Below are positions 7,950 through 15,568 of a stretch of 64,000 nucleotides of DNA, piece after piece (positions within the stretch are counted from its first letter, which is position 1; every line of letters begins with the position of its first letter). The DNA lies in contig CAZFLM010000008.1 in the NCBI GenBank assembly GCA_964519955.1, positions 69,770 to 133,769 of the forward strand, given 5' to 3'. The notes under the pieces are model-generated. The model was not told the DNA's origin. It searched no databases and worked only from the letters and a program-made list of their open reading frames with translations. Source of the stretch: CAZFLM01 sp964519955 (GTDB taxonomy: Bacteria; Armatimonadota; Chthonomonadetes; Chthonomonadales; CAJBBX01). The position numbers were made by a program, and so were the translations under genes.

Positions 7950-8225
7950 TTGCCGCTGCTCCGTGAACGGAAGTCCGCGATACTCGAGGAGCACAAGACC
8001 CATGGGACGGACACTGGGTCGCCGGAAGTGCAGATCGCGCTCCTCACCGCGCGCATCAATCAGCTCAACGAGCACCTGAAGATCCACAAGCAGGATCATC
8101 ATTCGCGCCGTGGCCTCTTTATGATGGTTGGCCGCAGGCGGCGATTGTTGAACTACCTGATCTCCAGGGACATTGAGCGCGGGCGCGCGCTCGTTGCAAA
8201 ACTCGGTATCCGCAGCAAGATTTAG
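7950..8225 (+). CDS. rpsO: 30S ribosomal protein S15
   Basis: S15 binds 16S rRNA in the central domain of the small subunit. The 91-residue product shows the family core THGTDTGSPEVQIALLTARI, the basic HKQDHHSRRGLFMMVGRRRR and LLNYLISRD, and a normal length of about 89-91. I chose the TTG at 7950 because AAGGAGGT at 7933-7940 lies 9 nt before it and because starting at 7917 would add 11 residues the family lacks. It is first in an operon with pnp. Confidence 0.93.
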   Translation: MPLLRERKSAILEEHKTHGTDTGSPEVQIALLTARINQLNEHLKIHKQDHHSRRGLFMMVGRRRRLLNYLISRDIERGRALVAKLGIRSKI

Positions 8226-8255
8226 TCCCCTGGCGCATGTCGCGGGGCGTTGACG

Positions 8256-8278
8256 CCGGGTGCGATTCTCGCACCCGG
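8256..8278 (+). promoter_or_regulatory. Stem-loop between rpsO and pnp (possible RNase III/autoregulation site)
   Basis: CCGGGTGCGA (8256-8265) pairs perfectly with TCGCACCCGG (8269-8278) around a 3-nt loop, in the gap between rpsO and pnp. In enterobacteria a hairpin at this position is cut by RNase III and lets PNPase repress its own mRNA. The same role here is inference from position. It could also attenuate read-through. Confidence 0.5.
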
Positions 8279-8313
8279 AGCGTCCGCCTACGCGTCATGC
8301 GCCCTTTCGCGTT

Positions 8314-10614
8314 ATGGGAGAGAGAAACAAGTTGGAACACAACATTGAAGGGACGCTGGGCGGCAGGCCGCTGCGTCTCGAGACAGGCCACGTAGCCAAG
8401 CAGGCCGGTGGTAGCTGTTGGCTCCGGTGCGGCGACACCATCATTCTCGCCACCGCCACCATGGCGAGCACGGAGAGGCCGGGCATCGACTTCTTCCCCC
8501 TCACGTGCGATTACGAAGAGCGTAAGTACTCGGTGGGCAAGATCCCCGGCGGCTTCATCAAGCGCGGTGGCCGGCCATCCGAGAAGGCGATCCTCACCTC
8601 CCGCTTGATCGATCGCCCGATGCGCCCCCTGTTCCCCTACGGACTTCGCAATGACGTTCAGCTCATCGCCACCACCCTGTCGGTCGATCCCGAGTGCCCG
8701 CCGGACGTGCTCGCCGTTCTCGCGTCCTCCTGCGCGCTCATGGTCTCCGACGTGCCGTGGAACGGGCCGGTCGGCTGCGTCCGCGTGGGCCGCATCGAGG
8801 GTGAGTTCATCATCAACCCGACGCTGGAGCAGATCGAAGAGAGCGACCTCGACCTGATCGTGGCCGGCACCGCCGACGTGGTGAACATGCTGGAGGCGGG
8901 CGCGCAGGAAGTCAGCGAAGACGACATGTTCGCCGCCATCGAGCTCGGCCACGCGGCGGTCAAGGAGCTGTGCGCGCTCCAGACCCAGCTCGCCGAGATG
9001 GTGGGCAAGGCGAAGCGCGAGGTGGCCCTGCACATCCTCCCCGAGGATGCGATGGAACTCATCCGCAGCCAGGTGGGCGGCGAGCTGCGTCAGGCCATCC
9101 AGAACCCGGACAAGGCTGCGCGCGAGTCCGGCCTCAGCGAGCTGAAGGACGAGATCGTCGCCCGCCTCTCCGAGGGGTATGAGGGCGACGCCGGCGTCCT
9201 GGCCGAGTGCGTCGAGAAGGTCATCAAGGAGCAGGTCCGCGCGCTCATCATCGAGGAAGGCGTTCGCCCGGACGGCCGCAAGGTCACCGAGATCCGCAAG
9301 ATCACCGGCGAAGTCGGCCTCCTGCCGCGCGTCCATGGCTCCGGCCTGTTCACCCGCGGCCAGACGCAGGTGCTCACCGCGCTGGTGCTCGGCTCCACGG
9401 ACGACACGCAGACCGTCGACGGGCTGGAAGGGGACATGGAGAAGCGCTACATGCACTTCTACAACTTCCCGCCGTACTCCGTCGGTGAGGCCCGCCCGAT
9501 GCGCGGACCCGGCCGGCGCGAGATCGGTCACGGCGCCCTCGCCGAGCGCGCGCTGATGCCCGTCCTGCCCGAGAAGGAAGCCTTCCCGTACACGATGCTG
9601 CTGACCTCCGAGGTCCTGGAGTCCAATGGCTCCACCTCGATGGCGTCGACCTGCGGCTCCACGCTGGCCCTGATGGACGCCGGCGTGCCCATCACCAAGC
9701 CGGTCAGCGGCATCGCCATGGGCCTCATGACCCGCGACGACAAGTTCGCCGTGCTCAGCGACATCCAGGGCATGGAGGACTTCTCAGGCGACATGGACTT
9801 CAAGGTCGCTGGCACCGAGGACGGCATCACCGCGATCCAGCTCGACACCAAGATCCGCGGCCTGACCCCCGAGATCATCAAGCAGACGCTCAGCCAGGCG
9901 AACGTCGGCCGCAAGTTCATCCTCGGCCGCATGCTGGAGGCGATCGACGCGCCGCGGTCGGAGCTGAACCGCTACGCGCCGCGCATCTACACCATCAAGA
10001 TCAACCCCGACAAGATCGGCGCGGTGATCGGCCCCGGCGGCAAGGTCATCAAGGCGATCGAGGCCGACACGGGCGCCAGCATCAGCATCGAGCAGGACGG
10101 CACGATCTTCGTGGCCTCCACCGATGCCGAGAAGGGCGACCGCGCCGTGGCTACCATCCGCTCCATCACGGCTGAGGTCGAGGTGGGCGAGGTCTATACC
10201 GGCAAGGTCACCCGCCTCATGGGCATGGGCGCCTTCGTCGAGTTCCTGCCCGGCAAGGACGGCCTGGTCCACGTGTCGCACCTGTCCGAGAAGTCGATCC
10301 GGCGGCCGGACGACGTGGTGAAGGTCGGCGACGAGCTGAAGGTCCGCGTCATCGAGGTCGACCCGCAGGGCCGCGTTAACCTGAGCGCTGTCAACGTCGA
10401 GGGCCCGTGGGATCCGTCGAGCGTGAAGCCGCGCGAGTCCCGCCCGGGTGGCCGCGAGGGTGGCGGCGGTGGCGGACGCGACCGCGATCGCCGCGGCGGC
10501 GGCGAGCCGGATCGTGGCTTCCGCGGCGCCCCGGCGCGCACCTCCTCCGAGCCCAGGCCCGAGCCGAAGCCCGAGGACGAGACCCCCAAGGCGCGGTTCC
10601 GCCCCAAGCGGTAG
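8314..10614 (+). CDS. pnp: Polyribonucleotide nucleotidyltransferase (PNPase)
   Basis: PNPase degrades RNA 3' to 5' using phosphate. The 766-residue protein has the standard order. The first RNase PH domain begins GGRPLRLETGHVAKQAGG. A helical linker follows, then the second RNase PH domain with FTRGQTQVLTALVLG and GSTSMASTCGSTLALMDAGV. Next come a KH domain (GAVIGPGGKVIKAIEADTG), an S1 domain (VYTGKVTRLMGMGAFVEFLPG) and a 70-residue Arg/Gly/Pro-rich tail that may bind RNA or partners. The ATG at 8314 has no Shine-Dalgarno. A TTG at 8332 preceded by GGAGAG gives a more typical N-terminus (MEHNIEGTLGGRP) and may be the real start. Confidence 0.95.
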   Translation: MGERNKLEHNIEGTLGGRPLRLETGHVAKQAGGSCWLRCGDTIILATATMASTERPGIDFFPLTCDYEERKYSVGKIPGGFIKRGGRPSEKAILTSRLIDRPMRPLFPYGLRNDVQLIATTLSVDPECPPDVLAVLASSCALMVSDVPWNGPVGCVRVGRIEGEFIINPTLEQIEESDLDLIVAGTADVVNMLEAGAQEVSEDDMFAAIELGHAAVKELCALQTQLAEMVGKAKREVALHILPEDAMELIRSQVGGELRQAIQNPDKAARESGLSELKDEIVARLSEGYEGDAGVLAECVEKVIKEQVRALIIEEGVRPDGRKVTEIRKITGEVGLLPRVHGSGLFTRGQTQVLTALVLGSTDDTQTVDGLEGDMEKRYMHFYNFPPYSVGEARPMRGPGRREIGHGALAERALMPVLPEKEAFPYTMLLTSEVLESNGSTSMASTCGSTLALMDAGVPITKPVSGIAMGLMTRDDKFAVLSDIQGMEDFSGDMDFKVAGTEDGITAIQLDTKIRGLTPEIIKQTLSQANVGRKFILGRMLEAIDAPRSELNRYAPRIYTIKINPDKIGAVIGPGGKVIKAIEADTGASISIEQDGTIFVASTDAEKGDRAVATIRSITAEVEVGEVYTGKVTRLMGMGAFVEFLPGKDGLVHVSHLSEKSIRRPDDVVKVGDELKVRVIEVDPQGRVNLSAVNVEGPWDPSSVKPRESRPGGREGGGGGGRDRDRRGGGEPDRGFRGAPARTSSEPRPEPKPEDETPKARFRPKR

Positions 10615-10634
10615 GTTCCGCAGCACGCAAGCCA

Positions 10635-10671
10635 CCGAGGCCCGGGATGCGTTCATGCTCCCGGGCCTCGG
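10635..10671 (+). terminator. Terminator of rpsO-pnp
   Basis: CCGAGGCCCGGGA (10635-10647) pairs perfectly with TCCCGGGCCTCGG (10659-10671), a 13-bp stem with an 11-nt loop. A short TTT follows at 10675-10677. It lies 20 nt after the pnp stop. Confidence 0.8.
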
Positions 10672-10685
10672 CGCGTTTGGCCGGC

Positions 10686-10827
10686 CCATGAAGCCCCCGC
10701 CCCTTGCGGGAGGGACGTCGCGGGGCCGGCGGTTGAAACCGCGCCTGAGAGAGGCACGAAGTCCGCCTGCGCGGACTGGGGTCGGACGCGGCGGCTCCGC
10801 CATGAAGCCCCCGCCCCTTGCGGGAGG
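10686..10827 (+). repeat. Composite repeat: two 28-bp direct repeats flanking a 49-nt double hairpin
   Basis: An identical 28-bp sequence beginning CCATGAAGCCCCCGCC occurs at 10686-10713 and 10800-10827. Between them, 10729-10777 contains the stem GCGGTT-GA-AACCGC followed by AGTCCGC-CTGC-GCGGACT. A second copy of this 49-nt double hairpin lies inverted at 36322-36370. The repeat fills most of the gap between pnp and the next gene; nothing else is seen in that gap. Confidence 0.75.
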
Positions 10828-10967
10828 CGGTTGGGGGAGGGGTGTCCGTTCGGTACAGACCGGGAACATGGGTGAGCCGTCCGCCTGGAGGCCCGGCACC
10901 ATTGCTGCTGTGAAACCGCCGCCGCGAATGTGGAACAACGGACTAGACACTAGGAGGAGGAGCACTG

Positions 10968-11816
10968 ATGGCCACGGAGTACGTCCGCCACTTCGGGATG
11001 ACGGAGACCCCGTTCGCGCGCAACCACAACCCGCGCTGGCTCTACCTCTCGACTCAGCACAAGGAAGCGGTCGTCAAGGCGCGATGGACCATGGAGGAAT
11101 TCAATGGCCTCGCGCTCATACGCGGCGACGTGGGCATGGGCAAGTCGTTCTTGGTCGAGTTCCTGTTGAGTACGTGGACCCACCAGTTCGGTTGGCGCTG
11201 CGCAAAGATGCAGAACACCGGCACCATTTCGTCGCCGCGCGCGCTGCTCGCAGAAGTGCTCCAGGCATTCGGGCTAGAGCCTTCCGCCAATGTGCGCGAC
11301 ATGGTGGGCCGCCTCGAAGCCTGGCTGCTCATTCAGGCCTTCGAGGAGGGGCGCAACGTCGTCCTGTTCATCGACGAGGCGCAGCAACTGCCGTCCAAGG
11401 CGCTCCCGGTCATCAAGGACCTGGTCAACCTGGAGACGCGCGACCGAATCCTGCTGCAGATCGTCCTGTCCGGGCAGCCGAACATCGATCGTAAGCTCGC
11501 CTACTACCCGGCGCTGCAGAGCCGCATCGCATCGGTATCGACGCTCGAGCCGCTCTCGGCCGAGGAGACCGACGCCATGCTCCTCTACCGGATGCGCCGC
11601 GCGGGCTCCGTCGATCCGCTGCGCCTGTGCCCTGCCGCCACGATGGAGGCCATCTACCTGGCCACCGGCGGCGTGCCGCGCGATGTGATCGTGGTGGCCG
11701 AGGCGACGATGAAGGAAGCCTTCTTGCGCGATAGCGACCGGCTGCTGCCCGAGCACGTCGAGCGGGCGGTGCAGGACATGCCGGGCCGTCGCCCGCGCCT
11801 GGCCAAGGCCGCCTGA
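10968..11816 (+). CDS. ExeA/GspA-like AAA ATPase
   Basis: This 282-residue P-loop ATPase is of the ExeA/TniB-like group. It opens with the typical HFGMTETPFARNHNPRWLYLS, then Walker A GDVGMGKS (residues 53-60), Walker B VVLFIDEAQQL (131-141), a sensor in IVLSGQPNIDRKL and an arginine-finger-type LQSRIASV. ExeA-type proteins help place secretion channels through the cell wall; related ATPases serve transposition. There is no peptidoglycan-binding domain and no transposase nearby, so with prepilin genes downstream a type II secretion/pilus role is more likely. A strong AGGAGGAGG precedes the ATG. Confidence 0.85.
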   Translation: MATEYVRHFGMTETPFARNHNPRWLYLSTQHKEAVVKARWTMEEFNGLALIRGDVGMGKSFLVEFLLSTWTHQFGWRCAKMQNTGTISSPRALLAEVLQAFGLEPSANVRDMVGRLEAWLLIQAFEEGRNVVLFIDEAQQLPSKALPVIKDLVNLETRDRILLQIVLSGQPNIDRKLAYYPALQSRIASVSTLEPLSAEETDAMLLYRMRRAGSVDPLRLCPAATMEAIYLATGGVPRDVIVVAEATMKEAFLRDSDRLLPEHVERAVQDMPGRRPRLAKAA

Positions 11817-12082
11817 GGTCGAGGGCACCGGGTCACGCGCGGCCGGCAGGCTGTATCGTACGGTTTGGAGGGGCTCGGCATCCGGCCGCACTGCGTCGGC
11901 GCCGGGCCCCTTCGCGCAGCTAGCCCGCGACGGCCGGCGCCAGCCATCCCAGCAATCCTCGCCGGACGGCATCGCCGCTCGGCATGGAACAAGCTTACTG
12001 CCTCGCATCGCACGCGCGGTGCGGGCTTGCCGCACCCGCCCCGCTCACGCGGACGGCGGGGCAAAGGAGGAGGAATCGGTCG

Positions 12083-12622
12083 ATGGTCCACCAAGCGATC
12101 GAGGATCTCAACGAGGTGCGCCGTCGGCGCCTGGACGAGCTGTTCGCGGACGAACCGTACCTTTCCCCGACGATGAAGGCCTCGCGCCTCCACGAGCGCT
12201 GCGACGTGCCATCCGCGCCCGGGTTCACGCACATCGCCGCCTTGCGACGCGACGAGGCGTGCCAGATCGGCGACGAGGACTGGCTGCAGAGCGCCATCGA
12301 GGCCGACGCGCCGGCGCCGGCTCCTCACTGGCACCCGTCGACGCGGCCGGCCGCCGCGGAGGACGCTGCTCCTTCCGAGGAATCGCTGCGCGTGGAGATT
12401 GTGCTCGACACCTCCGTCAACCCGCCGCGCGTGCGCCTCGTGAAGGCCATTCCCGACAGCCCCGAGGTCCTTCGGCTGCGCGAGGCCGCCCAGTACCTGC
12501 GCGTGGGAGTCGACCGCGTCCGCGAGTGGGTGCGCAGCGGCGCCTTGCCCTGTGCCCGCATTGGCAGGCAGTACCGCTTCCGCCGCGCCGCCCTGGCAGC
12601 CTTCCTGGCCGGCATGGAGTAG
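12083..12622 (+). CDS. Excisionase-type helix-turn-helix DNA-binding protein
   Basis: This 179-residue protein ends in a winged-helix/HTH_17 (excisionase, MerR-like) domain: LREAAQYLRVGVDRVREWVR, then GALPCARIGRQYRFRRAAL (about residues 130-177), which places one recognition helix in DNA. The N-terminal 125 residues are acidic, Ala/Pro-rich and not recognised. AAAGGAGGAGG at 12063-12073 fixes the ATG at 12083; the frame stays open upstream to 11984 without a better start. No integrase is near, so it is more likely a regulator than a phage Xis. Its place between the ExeA-like ATPase and the prepilins makes it a candidate regulator of that block. The 266 nt before it hold nothing recognisable. 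Confidence 0.75.
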   Translation: MVHQAIEDLNEVRRRRLDELFADEPYLSPTMKASRLHERCDVPSAPGFTHIAALRRDEACQIGDEDWLQSAIEADAPAPAPHWHPSTRPAAAEDAAPSEESLRVEIVLDTSVNPPRVRLVKAIPDSPEVLRLREAAQYLRVGVDRVREWVRSGALPCARIGRQYRFRRAALAAFLAGME

Positions 12623-12646
12623 GTTCCGCACGATACGCCGCCGTAC

Positions 12647-12703
12647 CGCGGCCCGCGCCGTCCCGCGCTCGCAGTCACGCGAACGGAGATGGCGCGGGCC
12701 GCG
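12647..12703 (+). terminator. Hairpin after the HTH gene
   Basis: A 13-bp perfect stem (12647-12659 with 12691-12703; GCGGCCCGCGCC paired with its complement) encloses a 31-nt loop 25 nt after the stop codon. There is no T-run, so it is a probable rather than proven terminator. The rest of the 390-nt gap up to 13012 holds only the prepilin promoter and a long leader. Confidence 0.5.
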
Positions 12704-12807
12704 CGCTTGTGCCCCGCAGCAACTATCCGTACCCTCATTGCACACGGTTCGCTAACACTGCCTTAACACTCCGGTGGAATACTGGTACGTGGCAGTCACG
12801 GCTGGCC

Positions 12808-12836
12808 TTGACATTCGCGGCGACTTGGATTACCAT
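12808..12836 (+). promoter_or_regulatory. Promoter of first prepilin gene
   Basis: TTGACA (12808-12813), a 17-nt spacer and TACCAT (12831-12836). Transcription would start near 12843, giving an untranslated leader of about 170 nt before the ATG at 13013. The hexamer context CCTTGACA is shared with the promoters at 14196 and 1629. Confidence 0.75.
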
Positions 12837-13012
12837 TCACCGGCGCGTGTTGGGGGGCCACCCGGGCCGCGCCAGAGCACGTGTATGGCTGAACCAGTAT
12901 CGAGCATGCCTGATGTGCGTCACCGTGCGTACGTATACCTCCCGCTGGGCGGGCGAGGCTGATCTGGACGGCAACACGCTCCACCAATGGGGGAAGGAGT
13001 ACTACGCACCAC

Positions 13013-13801
13013 ATGAACAACCGACGTGGCTTTACCCTCATCGAGCTGCTAGTTGTAATCGCTATTATTGCGATTTTGGCGGCGATCCTGTTCCCCGTCT
13101 TCGCGCAGGCCCGCGAGCAGGCGCGGCGCACCACCTGTACGTCTGACACTCGTCAGATGGCCAACGCGTTTATGATGTACAACCAGGACTACGACGAAGC
13201 GTTCATCACCCAGATCGGCGGCGCCAACGACGATCGGAACGAGTACCAGGTCATCCTGCAGCCGTACATCAAGAACCGGCAGATGCTCTTCTGCCCGTCT
13301 CGCAACCTCTTTGGCTGCAGCAAGACCATTGACGCCAGCGGTCGGTGCCTCGGCTACGCGCCGAACTTCGGCATCTACTCGTACCACGACGGCACGGGCC
13401 TGTTCCTGCAGGACACGACCTCCAACCTGTGGGTCGGGCGGTCGATGGCTGCGTTCGCGCACCCGGCCGAGACCATCATGTTCGGTGACACCAACGACAC
13501 CAACATGTACACCCTTACCTTCTACTTCCAGACGGGCGACGGCACGACGCCCGCCGCCATTCGCCATGGCGGCAACTACCAGTTCGCCTATGTCGACGGC
13601 CACGCCAAGAGCATCAAGATGGGCGCCTACTCGTTCCAGGCGGACGGCGACGCATTCGACATCATGCCGGCGAATGGCAAGCTCATCCGCCAGTACTGCT
13701 ATGACGTCAACGCGACGACCACCCGCTCCGGTGGCTTCAGCGCCAGCCGCCAGTGTGGCGTGGTGGCGGACGATATCGCCGCCAAGCGCGTGGCTCTCTA
13801 G
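13013..13801 (+). CDS. Type IV-like prepilin / DUF1559 protein
   Basis: A pseudopilin-like surface protein of 262 residues. The short leader MNNRRG is followed by the class III signal and hydrophobic helix FTLIELLVVIAIIAILAAIL, then FPVFAQAREQARRTTC; prepilin peptidase should cleave after the Gly. The C-terminal DUF1559 region is Cys-containing (LFCPSRNLFGC, ASGRCLGYAPNFGIYSYH) and ends with the typical YVDGHAKSIK, which recalls the H-x9-DG domain. The helix and FPVFAQARE are characteristic of Armatimonadota and Planctomycetota prepilins. Its closest relative in the window is the gene at 14506, colinear over the whole length. Confidence 0.92.
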   Translation: MNNRRGFTLIELLVVIAIIAILAAILFPVFAQAREQARRTTCTSDTRQMANAFMMYNQDYDEAFITQIGGANDDRNEYQVILQPYIKNRQMLFCPSRNLFGCSKTIDASGRCLGYAPNFGIYSYHDGTGLFLQDTTSNLWVGRSMAAFAHPAETIMFGDTNDTNMYTLTFYFQTGDGTTPAAIRHGGNYQFAYVDGHAKSIKMGAYSFQADGDAFDIMPANGKLIRQYCYDVNATTTRSGGFSASRQCGVVADDIAAKRVAL

Positions 13802-13828
13802 GACCACACTGACACAAGGGGTACCGTC

Positions 13829-13963
13829 ATGAAGCGTGCGATCGCAGCGCTGTTCGCGGCCGTTATCGTGGGCAGCCTGGCTCTGAGTCTGGCCGGATGC
13901 GAGGGCCAGAAGCAGGTCGATCAGGCCCAGGTCAACATCAAGCAGCAGAAGAAGGACAAGTAG
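13829..13963 (+). CDS. Small lipoprotein (44 aa)
   Basis: A 44-residue product with a classic lipoprotein signal: MKRAIAALFAAVIVGSLALS, then LAGC with the lipid-carrying Cys at position 24. The mature part is only about 21 residues, hydrophilic and Lys/Gln-rich, ending KQQKKDK. It lies 27 nt after the prepilin stop, preceded by an AAGGGG-like site, and is followed 23 nt later by another tiny membrane gene. Known small lipoproteins of this size act as entericidin-like or envelope-tethered factors; no specific homology is claimed. Confidence 0.7.
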   Translation: MKRAIAALFAAVIVGSLALSLAGCEGQKQVDQAQVNIKQQKKDK

Positions 13964-13986
13964 GCACCTGTGCCATCGGAGCCGCA

Positions 13987-14127
13987 ATGAAGAAGCAACT
14001 CAACCCGGTGGTGGCGTTGCTCATTGTCCTGGCGGTCGCCGGGGCCATCGGCTACGTCATGTGGTCGAAGACGCAACTGGACAGCGGACAGGTGCAGTTG
14101 CACACGGCCAAGCCCAAGGGCAAGTAG
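13987..14127 (+). CDS. Small single-pass membrane protein (46 aa)
   Basis: This 46-residue protein starts MKKQLNPVVALLIVLAVAGA. Residues about 7-27 form one transmembrane helix, followed by a short Lys-ended tail (HTAKPKGK) expected outside the cytoplasm. It follows the prepilin and the lipoprotein with short gaps and ends just before a strong hairpin, so the three likely form one transcription unit. A minor role in pilus or secretin assembly is possible but not shown. Confidence 0.7.
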   Translation: MKKQLNPVVALLIVLAVAGAIGYVMWSKTQLDSGQVQLHTAKPKGK

Positions 14128-14131
14128 CTGC

Positions 14132-14165
14132 GGTAAGGGCGGCAGGTCTCTCTGCCGCCCTTACC
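14132..14165 (+). terminator. Terminator of the first prepilin unit
   Basis: GGTAAGGGCGGCAG (14132-14145) pairs perfectly with CTGCCGCCCTTACC (14152-14165), a 14-bp stem and 6-nt loop, 4 nt after the stop codon. No clear T-run follows. Confidence 0.7.
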
Positions 14166-14195
14166 TGCTGCAGCCAAACGGCCGCAACCCGCGCC

Positions 14196-14224
14196 TTGAC
14201 AGACGGCCGCGGGCCGGTTACTAT
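14196..14224 (+). promoter_or_regulatory. Promoter of second prepilin gene
   Basis: TTGACA (14196-14201), a 17-nt spacer and TACTAT (14219-14224). The predicted leader is about 275 nt long before the ATG at 14506; nothing recognisable as a riboswitch or leader peptide was seen in it. Confidence 0.75.
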
Positions 14225-14505
14225 CGACGCTGTAGCTGCGGATCCGTCGCCAGCTCTGCCGCCGAAGGGAGGGCATCCCGCGAAGGCCGCCTCACCAGAC
14301 CCCCGTCGAGGCCGAGCCTATCGCTCCTACACCATCGCCGCATACGGGCGGGCGAGATCGGTCGCCGTCTCCCGCAGACCCTCGACGAGCCGTATCCCGT
14401 ACGCCCCTCACTGAACCTACTCTGACCGGTGCTCCGGCACCGAATCGTGGATGCAGTTCTCTGACCGTTGTCTGCGCATTGTGCATGTGTGGAAGGGAGA
14501 GACTC

Positions 14506-15327
14506 ATGTCCAGATCGGAACGGCGTTCAGCATTTACCCTGATCGAACTCCTCGTCGTGATCGCGATTATCGCCATTTTGGCGGCAATCCTCTTCCCCGT
14601 CTTCGCCCAGGCTCGCGAGTCCGCTCGGCGCATCACGTCCGCCAGCAACTGCAAGAACTTCGCCCTCGCGTTCCTGATGTACAACCAGGACTATGACGAG
14701 ACGTTCCTCACGCAGTACAACAGCGATGCCCTGAACGACGCGGGCGAGTTCCAGTACATCCTCCAGCCGTACATCAAGAACCGCGCGATCGTGTACTGCC
14801 CGTCGCGGAATACCAGAGGCTGCGACACGCAGTTCGACGCCTCGGGCCGCTGCATCGGCTACGCGCCGAACTTCGGCATCTACTCGTATCACAACGGCAA
14901 CGGCCTGTTCCATCAGAGCGAGAATGCGCCGGCGAACGTTGGCGGCACCATGTGGCGCGGGAGAGCACTCGCCGACTTCGCACATCCGGCCTCGACCATC
15001 CTGATGGGTGATACGAACGACAGCAACATGTACACCCTCACGTTCTACTTCCAGACCATGGACGGGACCTCCCCGGGCGCCATTCGCCACAGCGGGCAGT
15101 ACAACTTCGCGTTCGTGGACGGCCATGCCAAGAACCTGAAGATGGCGGCCTACTCGTTCGCAGCCGATGGCGACGCATTCGACATCATGCCGGAGAACGG
15201 CACCAACATCGCCCTGTACTGCTACAACGTGGACGCCGTCCAGGAGCGCAATGGTGGGTACGGCAACGGGCAGCCGTGCGGCACCGTCGCCCAGATGATC
15301 ACCAACGCCCGCGTGCGGCTCTTCTAG
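14506..15327 (+). CDS. Type IV-like prepilin / DUF1559 protein, paralogue of 13013
   Basis: A 273-residue prepilin with leader MSRSERRSA, then FTLIELLVVIAIIAILAAIL and FPVFAQARESARRIT. The C-terminal domain matches the first prepilin almost block by block: YNQDYDETFLTQYN, ILQPYIKNR, CPSRNTRGC, GYAPNFGIYSYHNGNG, FVDGHAKNLK. The Cys spacing is conserved. The start at 14506 has a GGAAGGGAGAG site; the frame extends to 14479 without support. Having its own promoter and terminator suggests that the two pilins are made at separately controlled levels. Confidence 0.92.
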   Translation: MSRSERRSAFTLIELLVVIAIIAILAAILFPVFAQARESARRITSASNCKNFALAFLMYNQDYDETFLTQYNSDALNDAGEFQYILQPYIKNRAIVYCPSRNTRGCDTQFDASGRCIGYAPNFGIYSYHNGNGLFHQSENAPANVGGTMWRGRALADFAHPASTILMGDTNDSNMYTLTFYFQTMDGTSPGAIRHSGQYNFAFVDGHAKNLKMAAYSFAADGDAFDIMPENGTNIALYCYNVDAVQERNGGYGNGQPCGTVAQMITNARVRLF

Positions 15328-15480
15328 CTGATGGCGTTCTGAAGGTCTTCCTTGGCTCTGGCCTGAATGGCGAGCGGGCGCCGTGGCTGAATCGGCGCCG
15401 TACGCTGTAGGGTTGGCGGCGAACTGTGCGGGCTCCGCGCCCTCCAGGACCAGTCGTGAGTAGGCCTGCCTAGATTGTCG

Positions 15481-15522
15481 GTCCGCGCCAGGACGGCTCT
15501 GCGATGCCGCCCTGGCGCGGAC
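15481..15522 (+). terminator. Terminator of second prepilin gene
   Basis: GTCCGCGCCAGG (15481-15492) pairs with CCTGGCGCGGAC (15511-15522). After a single A-C mismatch, three more pairs close a 10-nt loop. It lies about 150 nt after the stop. Confidence 0.6.
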
Positions 15523-15568
15523 GTCGTTGGAGGCGTCGCCGCTGCCCGGCTGTGTCGGTGCACGCCAG

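Noticed and set aside
10968..11816. Transposition ATPase (TniB/IstB-like)
   Set aside because: The P-loop fold is shared, but no transposase or terminal inverted repeats flank it, and the N-terminus matches the ExeA type.
12083..12622. Prophage or integrative-element excisionase
   Set aside because: The HTH domain is excisionase-like, but there is no integrase, att repeat or phage gene nearby.
14225..14505. Riboswitch in the long leader of the second prepilin
   Set aside because: No known riboswitch core or expression-platform hairpin could be recognised by eye.
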